From assembly GCF_032854445.1 (NCBI RefSeq), contig NC_088300.1, positions 16,621,570 to 16,685,569 of the forward strand: DNA of 64,000 nucleotides, written 5' to 3'. Positions within the stretch are counted from its first letter, which is position 1; each line of letters opens with the position of its first letter. Below, piece by piece: positions 11,945-23,698 of this stretch. The notes under the pieces are model-generated. The model had not been told where the DNA came from. It ran no database searches and saw only the letters and a list, made by a program, of their open reading frames with translations. The position numbers and the translations under genes are program-made. This stretch comes from Liolophura sinensis. Lineage: Eukaryota; Mollusca; Polyplacophora; Chitonida; Chitonidae.

Positions 11945-14900
11945 GTAGTGTCTGTACCAGTACCGAAAGTGAGGTGTGTTTGCGAGCTTTGTCCACGCCT
12001 AAATTTTCCTATCGTTAATCAAGTGAAGGAAAGTGAAATGGAATTAACCAGTAATTAAAACGGTAAATTAAAACAAATTACAAGTACCTACTACTGGAAC
12101 ACTAATACTTTTACATTTGTTAGATTTTAGAGATCTGCAAGATAGAACAAGGTATTATTAGAGGCATGTATAGAATTGAATGTTAATCAGTTCATCTGAC
12201 ATTTACCTTAAGTTTTCCTCTTTATAGGTATACTTTCAAGAACAAGAATAACATAACAGTACAAGTGATACGATATGGGGGCATAGTCACGACTATTTCA
12301 GTGCCAGATCGGAATGGCGTAGTGGAGGACATCTGTCTGGGATTTGACACAATACAAGGTAATGCTTGGTCAGACATTCTCATATGGACAAGATTATAAG
12401 AGTATTGCGAAGGGGCTGCAGTTGAGTGGTTAAAGGTCTTGCTTTTCAGTGGTGAGGAAACACAGTTGTGGGTTCAGTCCCATTCTTGGATGTACATTTG
12501 AAGATTCTCATGCTTCCATTATCCTGATGTCCACCAGAGAACATTACCAGCCTTGATAGCACAGTTGGTTGAGCTTTGGGGGCGGTAGATCCAGGATCAA
12601 TCCTGGGTCAGGTCACACCTAAGACCTCAAAAAAGAAGTTGTAACTTCCTCACTTGGCGTTCAGCATTAAGGGGATAGTGCAACAACTGGTTGATCCATG
12701 TCACCGTAATGTGTCGGGCGGGTCGGCTCACTTGCCTGCGATAAGTTGTCTCAGTGAAGCAGCTCTAGATAAAAGAGCAGTGGAAAGGGGGCACATTACA
12801 TACATTGTAAGGATTCCTTCGTCATCATATGATGGAAGAATTGTAAGATGTTAAACCTCAAGCACTCCCTCCGTCCTCCAATAGAATGTATGTGAGGCTT
12901 GGCAGAAATTGCCGGAGGTTGATGGTTTCCTCTAGGCACTCTGGTTTCCTCCACCTTTGGCTGAGGTCATACAAGTGAAAAATTCTTGAGTATGATGTTA
13001 AACAACATTCAGATAAATCATATAGTGCATGTATTTTGTGAAAGGAAGTTTAATTATAAAATAATGCTTATGGTGCGTTGTGTAGCAAGAAATCATTTGG
13101 TTATAAAGCCTCAGCTTTCTAGCGGTCTTTCTGCTCTCAACTTGTGTGAATCCAGCGTCTGATGCTTCGAGAGGTTTGCTAGGTAGCTTTCAAAAGAGTT
13201 GTGGTTTAGGGTAGGCCCTGTTTCCTTTACTCGTAAACTTGACTCCAGTGCTGTAAGTGGAATATGCTTGAATATAATAAAAAGTGATGAAAAGAGATGG
13301 ACTTGCATGGCAGAGTGGTAGGAGCACAGTGACTGTGGAACCTCCCACCAATACAGTCGCTGTGAGTTCAAGTCCAGCCAGCGTACTACCATAAACCGAG
13401 CCGTCTTTATATGAGAGAAATACTTTTGAGCATCGAATAAAAAACCAATGTAATAAATAAACAAATAAAGAAAGGTAACTTGTCAGATTATATTTCAAAG
13501 TGTATACAAAACAATAGTAACTCAAAGTACGTATACGCAAGGAATGGTAGGTCAGAACAGTTTTTGTTATTTTGGTAGAGTATGAAAAAGGACATCCATA
13601 TTTTGGTGCCATTGTGGGAAGGTTTGCCAACAGAATAGCAAAAGGAAAGTTTGAATTAGATGGTGAAACATACAGCCTTCCATTAAACCAACCTGTGTGC
13701 TGCCTTCATGGAGGGAACCATGGATTTGATAAGGTGAGTACTGGACACTGTGACTAGAAGTGAAGCTTAGGCAGGTTTTCAGTCAGTGACGTTACAGCTG
13801 TGGTGTGGACGAGTTAACAGGGGCCTCAAACCCAGATCCCTGGTTTGGACATGGCTGTGCCTCATTAGGCCTCCTAGGTACTCCAGTTCCCTCTACCCAT
13901 AAACCTGACTACCGTCAAGTACACACAAGGAGAAAAATTAGCTCATTATAAGAAAATTAGTATAATGCGTATCTAAACAAAATACATGCAGGATATGAGA
14001 GTATAGTAATTTGTACCAATTTGAAATGAGTTTTTCTTAAATTCAAACCTTGACTTGGAGATAATCATGTTTTTGCCGTCTGGGAAATTATTCAATTTTG
14101 GGTATAAAAATAAATTCATCTGGCTGTTGAAAATATGCTGAAATGTATGAATTTAGTAACCGTAAACCAGATGATGAAGAATTAATTGAAAAAAAAAAAC
14201 ATTGCTGTTTGAAATGTGCTTGTTTATGACTGACAGAAATTGTGGGATGCAACTTTGGATGGAACAAGGTTAATCTTACAGTATATAAGTAAAGATGGAG
14301 AAGAGGGCTTTCCAGGGGAGGTAACTACGCAAGTCGTCTATGAGCTGACGGATGAGAATGAGTTGTACATTGATTACACAGCCACCACAAATAAAGCTAC
14401 ACCAATCAATCTGACCAACCATGCTTATTTCAATCTTGCCGGCCAGGTGAGTGAACTAATTATCTGTTCAACATAAAGGAATGACAGATGATATGTCTCC
14501 TTGTTGTTTTTGCATGCTTGCCAGTGGGGTGAACACCCAATTTGTCCCAAAATGTGAAAAAGCGGAAACAAGTACATATAGGTTTACTTGGTTTATAGTA
14601 GAATCATATGAAATGTCAGAAACATCGAATATCATATCATCAGTATAGACCAGTGGTTTCATGTCTGAAATCCAAAGTGATCCTAAACATTGCAGGGGAG
14701 TAGAGCAAAGTGCTATCTGGAAAAGGAACAAAAATTATATGAATCCAAACAAATAATGACTTACCAACCTACAGTTACTTCAAGAAGACTGCGAAGATTT
14801 CATTGCATATATCATTTCATGTGAAGTAGGAGTAGGAAATCTATTCTGAGAGCACAAAGTCACTGCTTAAAACTGTGCTTTTTTGAAAATGGGCCAACAT

Positions 14901-17900
14901 GTCCGCTGTTCACAATGAAAGGAGGTACAATTAAAGGAAAGTAAGGATTTTATGTAAGAGTATTGTGGAAGGGCAGATCACTGTGTATCTTATGCTGATA
15001 CGCACAAGGGTTCCAAGGAATGATTCTCACTGTGCAATGAAAATTCATTAGATTTTAAGATCATATGTAGATGGAAGAAATGGCTTAATGGACAAGCAAA
15101 ATGAAAACAAAACCAAGTACTCGCCCAGTACCAAGGTAAACAGTGGCAAGGTAATGGTATCGGTAAGTCCCAGTGCTAGGCATACGTTGGGACCCTCAAC
15201 TTGACGCAACAAAAGGTTGCATGAATATTATTAAGCAAAGGGTGCAATGTGACTGAAGAAAATAATAAACATTAATTAAGCACCATAAAAATAATAAAAC
15301 AAACAAAACAAAGTATTAAGTGAATATAGTATTTGTTTTATTGAATTTGGGGAAATTACATTCAAGTCCGACATGTACGCGTCACTAGTGGACCAAAACG
15401 TCTGTGCAGTATACTGCAGGTCTGTCCAGAGACAGAGACAAACTTAATTATGCAAATGTGGATGGTGCTATAGATGACACACATGCACATGGAATTAACC
15501 CACCTACGCTAAAACTAAGGGGTATACTTACATATATATAAATGAAAACCTTAAGCAGGAGAAATAACAATAAGAAAATACACAGACAGAAATGTAATCT
15601 ACAGGTATATGGTGTGGGAGGAAGGGATAACAAATTTGACAAGACTATTACATAACTGCTAGGAAGTAAACTAATGAAATGCGGAATGGGCGTGAAAAGC
15701 CAATGCTTAAGTATTGTTGGCGGAGGATGCTGGGAAGAGCAAAAGAAAAAAGAACCATAAAAAGGGATGCTGGGAGCTTGATGAACCAACTTATAATGAA
15801 GTCTCGAACCTACGATATCACCCGTGGTAACCATAGAAGTAAAGTAAACCCCCACATAAAGAAAGTGGAATACACAAGCGTTAAAGAAAAAACTGTCTGC
15901 CACAGGGGTTTTATATGGTGAAATATGGGGTTGTGAGCAACGTAGATGGGAAAGGAGAATTTCCAAGGCCAAAAAAAACCTAACTGGAAGAGCAAGGCTT
16001 CTACTCAGTTGTTTGTAAACCACTGGGGTGTATAGCAACTCCCTTTTGTCTTCTGTTGAGGCAACGTGTTTTGTGCCATCTTACATTTTTTTTTTCAACT
16101 TTCTAAAGAAAGAATAATCGTCATATTAATAGCCGCTCGCTCGGAGGTAGTCAGATGGAGTTAGACATTAGTTTTACAGCATTTCCACAGCACTGAACAT
16201 GAAATACCCTCGAAGGTTCCATACCAGTCACCTATTATTGATTGCATGTGAAGATCTGAATGAAGTTCGGCAAACCTTGATCATTTATTGTTCACCAAAA
16301 GAATACCAAAAATGTGTCCACTTTTATTTCTTCATCAGTTTACTGCTCTACTCTGTGGTTGGCGCAGTCCAACTCTTTGTGACAAAATACGAAAATGTGC
16401 CATGTAGTAATGACATTGTCGCATTTTGGCAAGCCCATTTTGTTCGCTCGCAGTGATGGAAGTGTTGAAACGGGTTAGGTTTTGTGTATTTTTTGCAACT
16501 GGTTCCGTTATCATGTCGCTTATTATTATGGTGTACACATATGTAACGCTGCGCTTCAACATGATGGGTTCATTTTAAGGTAAGCATTTGTATTTTGTCC
16601 TTAAGACGTGTGCAAAAAGTTTTTTGTTGTGAACTTCAGGTTGCCTCTACCTTGTAAATATTATGACGTCATCGACCGGGCTAGTGTCAGTACAGTCAGA
16701 TTGGGTTGTGGCTTTAGGTCAGGAAGGTTGTCAGTTACCTGATGAAGGGCAGTGGTTTTCAGCGGGGTCTCTCTGGGCTCCTCCACATCTAAACCTAACT
16801 GGTGTCAAAACAAGTGAAGAGTAAATAATAAATATATAAAAACTTTTAAACGTATTGTCCACATACACGCTAAAGGTTGTTATAAGGTTTTCTAATGAAA
16901 AAATGGATTATACATCGTCTCGCCAGGGAGCAAAAGATGTCTATGATCACACTGCCCAGATAACAGCAGAGGAGTACCTTTTGTACAACGAACATGGCCT
17001 CCCTACAGGTGAGTGGTATGTAATCACAAGACATGTTTTCAGCTGACAGCAAGATTTACCTGAGCGGTTAAGACAAGGGGTAGCCACAATATGGCTGAAA
17101 TACTGCTGATGTGACGTTAAGTCATAATCACTCATTTAATACAAAGGGGTGGGCTTGGGTGTGTGTGGATGGGGGGGAGGGGTTTGTTAGTTGGATTGAG
17201 TCGGTTCAGTGGGAGTGGGGTGTAAATCCTTGGAGTAAGAAGTTGTGAATTCCGTCAGTCTTGGTGTTTGTGGAACCTTGGTGATAACAAGCGGTTGACT
17301 GGCACAATCAGATTTGGATTGAAGATGGCTCGTCTTTTCTCAGTGTGATACCCCTGTCTGTCACAGGTGAGAAAGTTTGTCAGTAATCTGCCAAATGTTT
17401 GTGGCTGGTGGTTTATCCCTTGTTTCCTCCACACTTAAACCTGACAGCCAGGGGCCTCCGTGGCTGAGGTGGTTAGCACACAAGCATGGCGCAATGACCC
17501 CGTCACCAATGGTGTCATCTCCAGACGTGTGTGTTTCTAGCAGTTGAAAGACACGCGCCTCTAACCACTACACAACGATCCATTTCGTAGATCCAGATGA
17601 TGACATCGTGAGGTCACTTCATTTGATGTGACAACACCACAGTTACCCAGGAGCCTCTCACCAATGTGATCGCTGTGAGTTCCATCCCAGTCCATTCCGG
17701 CTTTCTCTCCAGTGAAGGTCTTCAGCAACCTGCAGTTGCTCGTGGGTTTCCACCAAGCTCTGCCCAGTTTCTTCCCAACATAATGCTGGTTGCCATCGTA
17801 TTAGTGAAATATTCTTGAGCACAGCGTAAAACAATCAAATACATAAATAAAACTGACCACTAGCGTATTAGTGAAAAATTTTTTAATGGATATGAATCAA

Positions 17901-18242
17901 ATGAATAAATGAAGGTTTCATCTAGCCAATGGCAATTCTCTCTTTTATTGTTATACAACATAATTAATACAGGTATGAAGCAATTTTTGAAAATCTGAAA
18001 AAAAAAAATACAAAAGGTCTTAATTTAAAGGGTAGTTTGCCAAATTGTATGTCTTTAGAGAGGTAGTGCATTGAAAATGTTGATAATCTTTTGTGTATAA
18101 TAACATGACCTAATCAAGAAATGAATGATGGTTGTTGGATTTAACGGGATTGTATTGTTATTCGAGGGAATCAAAATGCAGCTTTGTGAAACTATTGGAG
18201 CGTATTTCTTGCACTGTACTTGATAGGCATTCTCTTTACTTC

Positions 18243-18283
<41 letters not shown>

Positions 18284-21172
18284 GTGAAATGAAGTGATAT
18301 ACATGTACATTGCCTGTAATAGAAATTCTTGAAATACTTGTAACTTTTGGAAATTTGATGAGTGGTTGTGATTTCATTCAGTGAAATGTCAAGTTGTAGC
18401 TACTAACCGGCATTAATTTTCTCCAGATATCTGAAAAAAGTGAAAAGTTAAAAAAAAACTGCAGTATTGCCTAATACAGGTTTGTGTTATTTTCAGGTGA
18501 GATAGCATCTGTGGAGAAAACAGCTTTTGACTTGCGACGACCGGTGAGGCTTGGAGAGCGAATGAAGGTCGTCAATGATGGGAAAGGTTTTGACACCAAC
18601 TACTGCTTTGACCTGGTTGGTCAGAGGAAGTTCATGGCCAGGTAAGCGGAACTCTGAGATGTAGATTCCTTCACTGCTAAAAATGTATGTACACTGGAGA
18701 CAGATGATGGTTCAATCCCATCTGTAGACAGTGAATTTTGACATTTCCTGGTGAATTTTATTGGAAATTATTTGCCTTCCACCAATGTGGCATGGACAAG
18801 TCAGTGACTTTGTTCTGTGTCACATGTGGCAAATCACATTTCATGCACTTTCAGAAGGACATAAAGGTCTTAAAATAATACTTGTGATGCTAACATTTAA
18901 GCTTTTTTGTTAAAAAAAAATTAATGTAACTTTACAAAGTGGTCCTATAGGGTGGATGAAAGGCAGAAAAGAGCCTTGGTCACCTGTGAAACTGGCTCAT
19001 AAAAGTGAGTGAAACATGCCAAGCCATTAAAACACCAAAGAATTTGTCAGTTGTAAATATAGTGTAATGGCCTTTTGACTTTAGTCACTCATTTCATGAA
19101 CTGGCCGCAATAGCACAGTTGGTTGACCGTCTGCTTCGAAGGCAGTAGATCCAGGGTCAATCCTGAGTCGGGTCACACCACAGACCTTAAAAAAGAAGAA
19201 GTTGTAATTTTAGCATTAAGGGAATAGTGCAACAACAGGTTGACTCGTATCCGTATAATGGCTCAGGTGGTTTACTTGCCTTCGGTGAGTCGTCTCAGTG
19301 AAGCAGCACTAGGTAAAAGAACGGTGGAAATCAGTGCTGCAACAAGAAGGCACATTACATACACTCTTTGTCGTCATGTGACTGAAATATTGTTAAGTAC
19401 GACCTTACAGCCCAAGCACTCACTCACTCATTTCATGACTTGATGTTTGACGTAGCCATTTTCCCCAGGATGCTGTCTGTTTTGCTTTAAGCCTTGTCTA
19501 GTTTCTTGAGGATGAAGTCTTTAACTTCTGTCTCTCTGTGTCTCACTCGTGAAATGTGTCATAATCAGTTTTCAAAGTTGAAGATTCCCTGCCCTGTATT
19601 TGAAATAATATTGTTCTTCATTTGAGAGCATATGTAATTAGCAAGCAAGTGGATTACTTGATAGTGTTACGTGCCATTTGACCACTCCTAAGCTTGAAGG
19701 CCTAACTTTTACCTAGTTATGGGTCATTACAAATTTCACTGTTTTTCTCGTTTGATATTCAACATTTCCCATGACAACAAAGGTGAAGTGTTTAACCTGC
19801 TGGAAGTCATGACTTTGTGGTCTTGTAATGTTGCAGGATGGAACATCCCAAGAATGGTCGTTCCCTGGAAGTTTACTCAACTGAGCCAGGCTTACAGTTT
19901 TACACGTCCTACTTTCTGGATGGTGTGCAGGGAAAGGGAGGAGCTACATACGGTCGTCATTCAGCCTTCTGTCTGGAGACACAGCATTACCCAGATAGTG
20001 TTAACCAGGTGAGTGTTTGTTATTTAGGTTGGTGGAATGAAAGTCATTCAGCCATTTTGACAATTTAGCAAGATGAATATGATTTGGACATTTACTAATT
20101 TTGATTATTATTTAGGAATGTTAGCATTTTTATTTGAATTATCAGGTTTTGGACAGCCATTTTATCAAAGCCAATACTATAGTTGGCCAGGGTAAAGCTT
20201 TTAGTTGGCCTTTTGCAACAGCTGTTGCCTCAGTTTTTACACCATCTTGCTGAAACTTAGTGGGAACGATGGGCATGCTTTGAAGACCTCATCAAATGAA
20301 TCAATTTTAAAGGCGGACAGCGAAAAAATGACGTAAAGTTCAGATGAAAGAGTGCGAAAAGTTATTCCTAAATATGGCCTTCAATGTGTTTTCCGATCTT
20401 TCCTTAAGGAGAAAAAGGCGCTTGAAAATAATATTTGTATGGTGGGTATTTGGGACCACCTTTTGGTATTTATAGCCTTTGTTTAATAATGTCATAAATG
20501 AGGATGTAACATAGGTTTATTAAATATTTTTGCCCAAGAATTTGTTCTTTTTAACTAACAAATGTATTAAACCTCAATTTGGATCATATTTATATTTTCA
20601 ATATGTTCATAAATATTGTAATAATTTAGGTTATAGGCATATTATCGATATAAACAACAAATTTACATTCAAATAAATTTATTAGACAAGCATCACATCC
20701 TTATTTAGAACATTATTGTGTAACAACGATAATACCAAAAGTTGGTCCCAAATACCCACCATACAAAAATATTTTCAAGTAACTTTTTCTCTTGAAAAAA
20801 ACCCCCCCAATATATTTTAAAGATCATATCTGTAAATAAGTTTTGACGCTCTTTCCGCTGATTTTGGCATCATTTTTATGTTTTCTTCTCCTTTAAATAT
20901 TAGGTATATTTATATTTTGTGGTTTTGAGGTCAATATTTGAATTGATCAGGTTACTTGAACATTATACATTTTTTACAAACTGCTTAATTAGGCGAGCTA
21001 CCGGTATTCTCTGAGTGCCTTGTTGTGTTTAAATATCCAGATAATTGTAATTTAGATTTAGATCTTACAAATGTTTCTTTTATTTTTTCAGCCATCATTC
21101 CCAAGCACCATCCTAAGACCAGGAGAGACTTACCGTCATCGTACCTGGTATAAATTTGGGATTGTGGCCTAG
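10860..21172 (+). CDS. GALM: galactose mutarotase (aldose 1-epimerase), 8 coding exons, complete
   Basis: Interconverts the alpha and beta anomers of D-galactose (and glucose), the first step of the Leloir pathway; a cytosolic enzyme. Exons: 10860-10924, 12228-12358, 13579-13733, 14237-14446, 16927-17008, 18497-18641, 19837-20008, 21092-21172. All have GT-AG junctions and matching phases, giving 346 aa (human GALM is 342). Family signatures: NRIAKGKFELDG at residues 83-94; LHGGNHGFDK with His109; NLTNHAYFNLAGQ with the catalytic acid His179; FCLETQHYPDSVNQ with the catalytic base Glu310. These correspond to human His107, His176 and Glu307. The protein ends TWYKFGIVA, like the family ending. 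Start chosen: ATG at 10860, giving MGGVTVEKDIFG; it is the only in-frame Met before the conserved core. The gene is divergent from HNRNPL. It appears intact with no missing catalytic residue. Confidence 0.96.
11163..11325 (+). mobile_element. tRNA-like SINE, family C (degraded)
   Basis: Resembles 25146-25322: gagaggttaaagcaaggcaa, then a ggcctgatgtcagtgaaatg block, then a tgtatatgtatacacacc block. It lies in GALM intron 1. The 3' end is ill-defined. Confidence 0.55.
11440..11668. mobile_element. small inverted-repeat element (MITE family 1)
   Basis: The left end (tactgtaaatcttcaaactt) and the right end (gggttgaagaattagggcaa) are diverged inverted repeats. The body aligns along its length with 49748-49985 (shared ttatgaaaatga, aaactgtgcaa, tatttctgt, cccatagtt, tctcagaatgtt, caaaatattggttg). 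It lies in GALM intron 1. Confidence 0.65.
11901..11942. repeat. (TA)n microsatellite
   Basis: About 20 uninterrupted TA units in GALM intron 1. Confidence 0.95.
12548..12860 (+). mobile_element. tRNA-derived SINE, family A
   Basis: Head with TAGCACAGTTGGTTGAG and GGATCAATCC, then the same body as 7720-8093, ending in ttaaacctcaagcactcc. It lies in GALM intron 2. The short open frame 12654-12854 is part of this repeat. Confidence 0.85.
12890..13018 (+). mobile_element. 3' fragment of SINE family B
   Basis: Shows ggtttcctcca, aagtgaaaaattcttgagta and a cagataaat tail, as in the 3' part of the copy at 45888-46143. GALM intron 2. Confidence 0.6.
13310..13468 (+). mobile_element. SINE family B, degraded copy
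   Basis: Contains the B-box block gtcgctgtgagttcaagtcc and a (AAATA)n-type tail but has lost much of the body. It lies just upstream of GALM exon 3. Confidence 0.6.
14447..16926. other. GALM intron 4, no gene recognised
   Basis: About 2.5 kb of intron. A long minus-strand open frame of 196 codons (15448-16038) falls in a purine-rich stretch. Its low-complexity hydrophobic translation looks like a by-product of composition. No domain, repeat or RNA gene is recognised. Confidence 0.45.
17057..17135 (+). mobile_element. short tRNA-like SINE fragment (family C type)
   Basis: Pattern ctgagcggttaagacaa, then ccacaatatggctgaaatac, then gacgttaagtcataatcactc. A related 3' end occurs at 32217-32275. 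GALM intron 5. Confidence 0.5.
17461..17852 (+). mobile_element. SINE family B, two overlapping or interrupted parts
   Basis: A head at 17461 (ggcctccgtggctgaggtgg) is followed by non-matching sequence to about 17640. The body then resumes (aggagcctctcaccaatg, cgctgtgagttcc) and ends with aatattcttgagcacagcg and an AAATA tail. Either the SINE is interrupted or two partial copies abut. GALM intron 5. Confidence 0.7.
18246..18282. repeat. (TA)n microsatellite
   Basis: About 18 TA units in GALM intron 5. Confidence 0.95.
19100..19432 (+). mobile_element. tRNA-derived SINE, family A
   Basis: Head with AATAGCACAGTTGGTTGACC, B-box-like GGGTCAATCC, body as in 7720-8093, and 3' end cccaagcactcactcactc. 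It lies in GALM intron 6. Confidence 0.85.
20311..20892. mobile_element. TTAA-type MITE with long terminal inverted repeats (MITE family 2)
   Basis: The outer roughly 170 bp at each end are inverted copies of one another. The left arm ends with tatggtgggtatttgggacc and ttttggtatt; the right arm begins with the reverse complement, aataccaaaagttggtccca. The ends are AGG...CCT, and both sides are flanked by TTAA (20307-20310 and 20893-20896), the expected target duplication. It carries no open frame for a transposase. A diverged partial copy lies at 46790-47065. It sits in GALM intron 7. Confidence 0.8.
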
Positions 21173-21307
21173 AGATCAACGACGGCCCCTTGTATTGATC
21201 CAAATTCTGCTAGTTTCTACAACAATACTTTGACATTTTAAAGGACAAAAATTTTAATAAGCCTGTGAGGTTTTTATGGACTACATCTAGACATATGGTC
21301 TTATGAT

Positions 21308-21430
21308 TTATGGAACCTGCAGATGGTGGTGGGTTTCCGTTGGGCTCAGCCTGGTTTTCTTTTACCATACTCCTGACTGCTATCATATAAGTGAAATATT
21401 CTTGAATATGGCGTAAAACACCAATAAAGT
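21308..21430 (+). mobile_element. SINE family B 3' fragment in the GALM 3' UTR
   Basis: Starts near cctgcagatggtggtgggtt and ends aatattcttgaatatggcg, aaaacaccaataaag. It brings the AATAAA at 21423-21428 to 250 bp past the GALM stop, a possible polyadenylation signal. Whether it is used is not visible. Confidence 0.7.
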
Positions 21431-22435
21431 AAGGTAATAATGATTGATGGTGAGTGTTGATTTCACACATCTGAAAGGTTTGCAGTTGGTACAGCTGTGC
21501 TCAGCCAGCTCAGAAATTGGTCGAGATCTTCAGATTGGATGTCTTCACATTTTAAGATTTACTGCAATTTACTCGCTTGAGACTTTTACATTAGAATACA
21601 TGATGATATTTAAATGATTTTTGAAGGAATATTTACAATTGTGTATGCCATAGTTTTTCCTGAATTTATTAAGCCAAACGTTGTACAAGTTTGTACATGT
21701 ATTTGTGATTATTCACTAAAGTATACAAGTTTGATTTGACTGGCGATGTGCATGTCTGAATTGAAGGCTTCTTGGGGGGTGGAGGTAGGGGTGGGGGTAG
21801 GGGTGGGGTGGCTGAGATCATAGATCGGATGATGACATGGGATTATTTAAAGTAAAAAATTAGCTTGCAAGTTTACCTTTTCAGCATTGTCTTTAATGTT
21901 GTTTTTTTGTGTGGAGAAGATAAATCTTTGTAAAAAAAAAAAACTGACATTGAAAGTGTGTACCAATGACTTACATGTGAAACTTCTGGTAGATGGTTAT
22001 TTACCTGCTGAAGCTGTTCTTAATGGGTAAATTATATATTTTGCAGACCAGAGTATCATATACACTTGGAGTAGAATAATATTATAGGGCATGGTTCAAG
22101 CAAGTAAAATACTAGTCAGGGTAAGCGATTTTATGAAAATTGCCATTATGAAAATGTGTATACCAGTATTTAGGGAGTTAGCATGGAAGTTGATCATGTA
22201 TTATTGAATAATGGCTGTCATAACATTAACATCAAATGTTGAATTGAATGCAAGTGGTGCCATAGCAGTATATGAGTTAAAGCTATACAAGGGATAATAA
22301 ACTGAAAATTAACAGAGGAGTCTTCAAAGGAGTACAAGTGCTAATTATAATCATAATGAAATTTACAAGATTAAAAGTCACGGTTGATTTACACACAAAG
22401 AAGTCGTAAGTTGTCAAAATGTAATAGAATTAATT

Positions 22436-22720
22436 GACCTGGACCCAGTAGTTTGAAAGTGTATTATTTTATACTGGTATTAAGTCATATTTTATATTCA
22501 AAATTTTATTCAAACTCTGCAGATAATGCAGCTCTCCAGTGTATAACAGCAGCAATTTTAGTTTATATTTCGTATACTGGTTCACGATTTTTTTTAGGGT
22601 AAGTACAAAACTGAAGACTTGGATGAAAGTTGGGACTAATATAACAGTTATATTAGTCCCAGCTTAAAGTTAAGCTCGGTATTAAGTCTTAAACAAGATT
22701 TGAACAACTGGGTCCAGGTC
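22436..22720. mobile_element. inverted-repeat element (MITE family 3)
   Basis: GACCTGGACCCAGTAGTTT at 22436 is mirrored by AACAACTGGGTCCAGGTC ending at 22720. The right half holds a perfect-looking hairpin, gggactaatat...atattagtccc (about 22633-22662). A related internal stretch occurs at 54490-54595 (ctggactaacggtaatacc, gagcttaagtc, catctggaccc). No coding capacity. Confidence 0.6.
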
Positions 22721-23352
22721 TTGGCTCATATCTACCGTAACACACACGTACTTTATTTCTTGGCTGACTTTGATCTATATTTCACTAGACACGTATATTC
22801 GAACTTCTGTATCTAGTGGTATGCTTATTCTTGTATGATTTTTTCTTGTTATTAACAAGGAAACGACTAGCTTGAAAGCAGTGTCGTCTCCAGACATTTT
22901 GTGGATTTATTAATTGTTCTGTGAAGATGTTTAATCAACCGCCAGATAAAAGCTAACCCTGAGTTAACCCACTATGTCTCACACAGAGCATTACTTCCAA
23001 GGTATTACAGACATTGTACTTATAAAGCGTGTTTGAACCTTTGGTCATACTGCACTTGTCGAGAACAAGTGTCTTGTACGGGTGATACTTTAAGATGAGC
23101 GCGAATAAATAACGATCGGTTTTTCAATGTTGGCAGAAATGAATAGCCGAGCTCGATGCAAAAACGGCATACATATATATCAAGCTATGAAAACAAGCAT
23201 ATTTCTCACACTTTCCCCACCGTCTCTTGACGTTTTCTTATAAATAAATCATAATTGGCTTTTGCCTTTGGGTATCACACATATTTTCGCCGAAGGCTGT
23301 TATTCATGGTGGAACATATACATGTACCTTTCGCGGTATCATTATGATGCGG

Positions 23353-23354
<2 letters not shown>

Positions 23355-23424
<70 letters not shown>
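23355..23424. repeat. (TA)n microsatellite
   Basis: Roughly 35 TA units with one TACA interruption, about 275 bp upstream of the start codon of the 291-aa gene. Confidence 0.95.
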
Positions 23425-23698
23425 CATTGAACATTTGCAGTCCATTTGTTTTTCTCGACCTCTAGAGGATGTATTCCACACCTAATTAGTCTAACCTGTG
23501 ACCATGGTGGTCTGTGTGTTAAGTTGACTGAGGTCAATACACAATAGTCCATTTCCCAGTCTCCCGCCTTATCAAAGGGTGGTGGCTGCTCTAGAGAATC
23601 TGAAATATGGTGCATCAGAACAGTTCTAAGTAGTTCAGCTTTTGATCAGTAATCATTTCTTTCTAAAGCAAACTGCAGACACCAAAAGGCCAAACATC

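Larger units (their letters stand above)
21173..23350. other. GALM 3' UTR and intergenic DNA
   Basis: After the GALM stop comes AT-rich sequence with the SINE fragment, a G-rich run (21771-21812, gggggtaggggtgggg type) and MITE family 3. No further gene was recognised before the (TA)n tract at 23355. Confidence 0.5.

Noticed and set aside
15448-16038. 196-codon minus-strand open frame in GALM intron 4
   Set aside because: The translation is low-complexity Phe/Leu/Ser-rich, matches a purine-rich plus strand, and shows no domain or splice context.
23642-23698. upstream extension of the 291-aa protein
   Set aside because: The frame is open but begins with TTG; the first ATG, with a good context, is at 23699.
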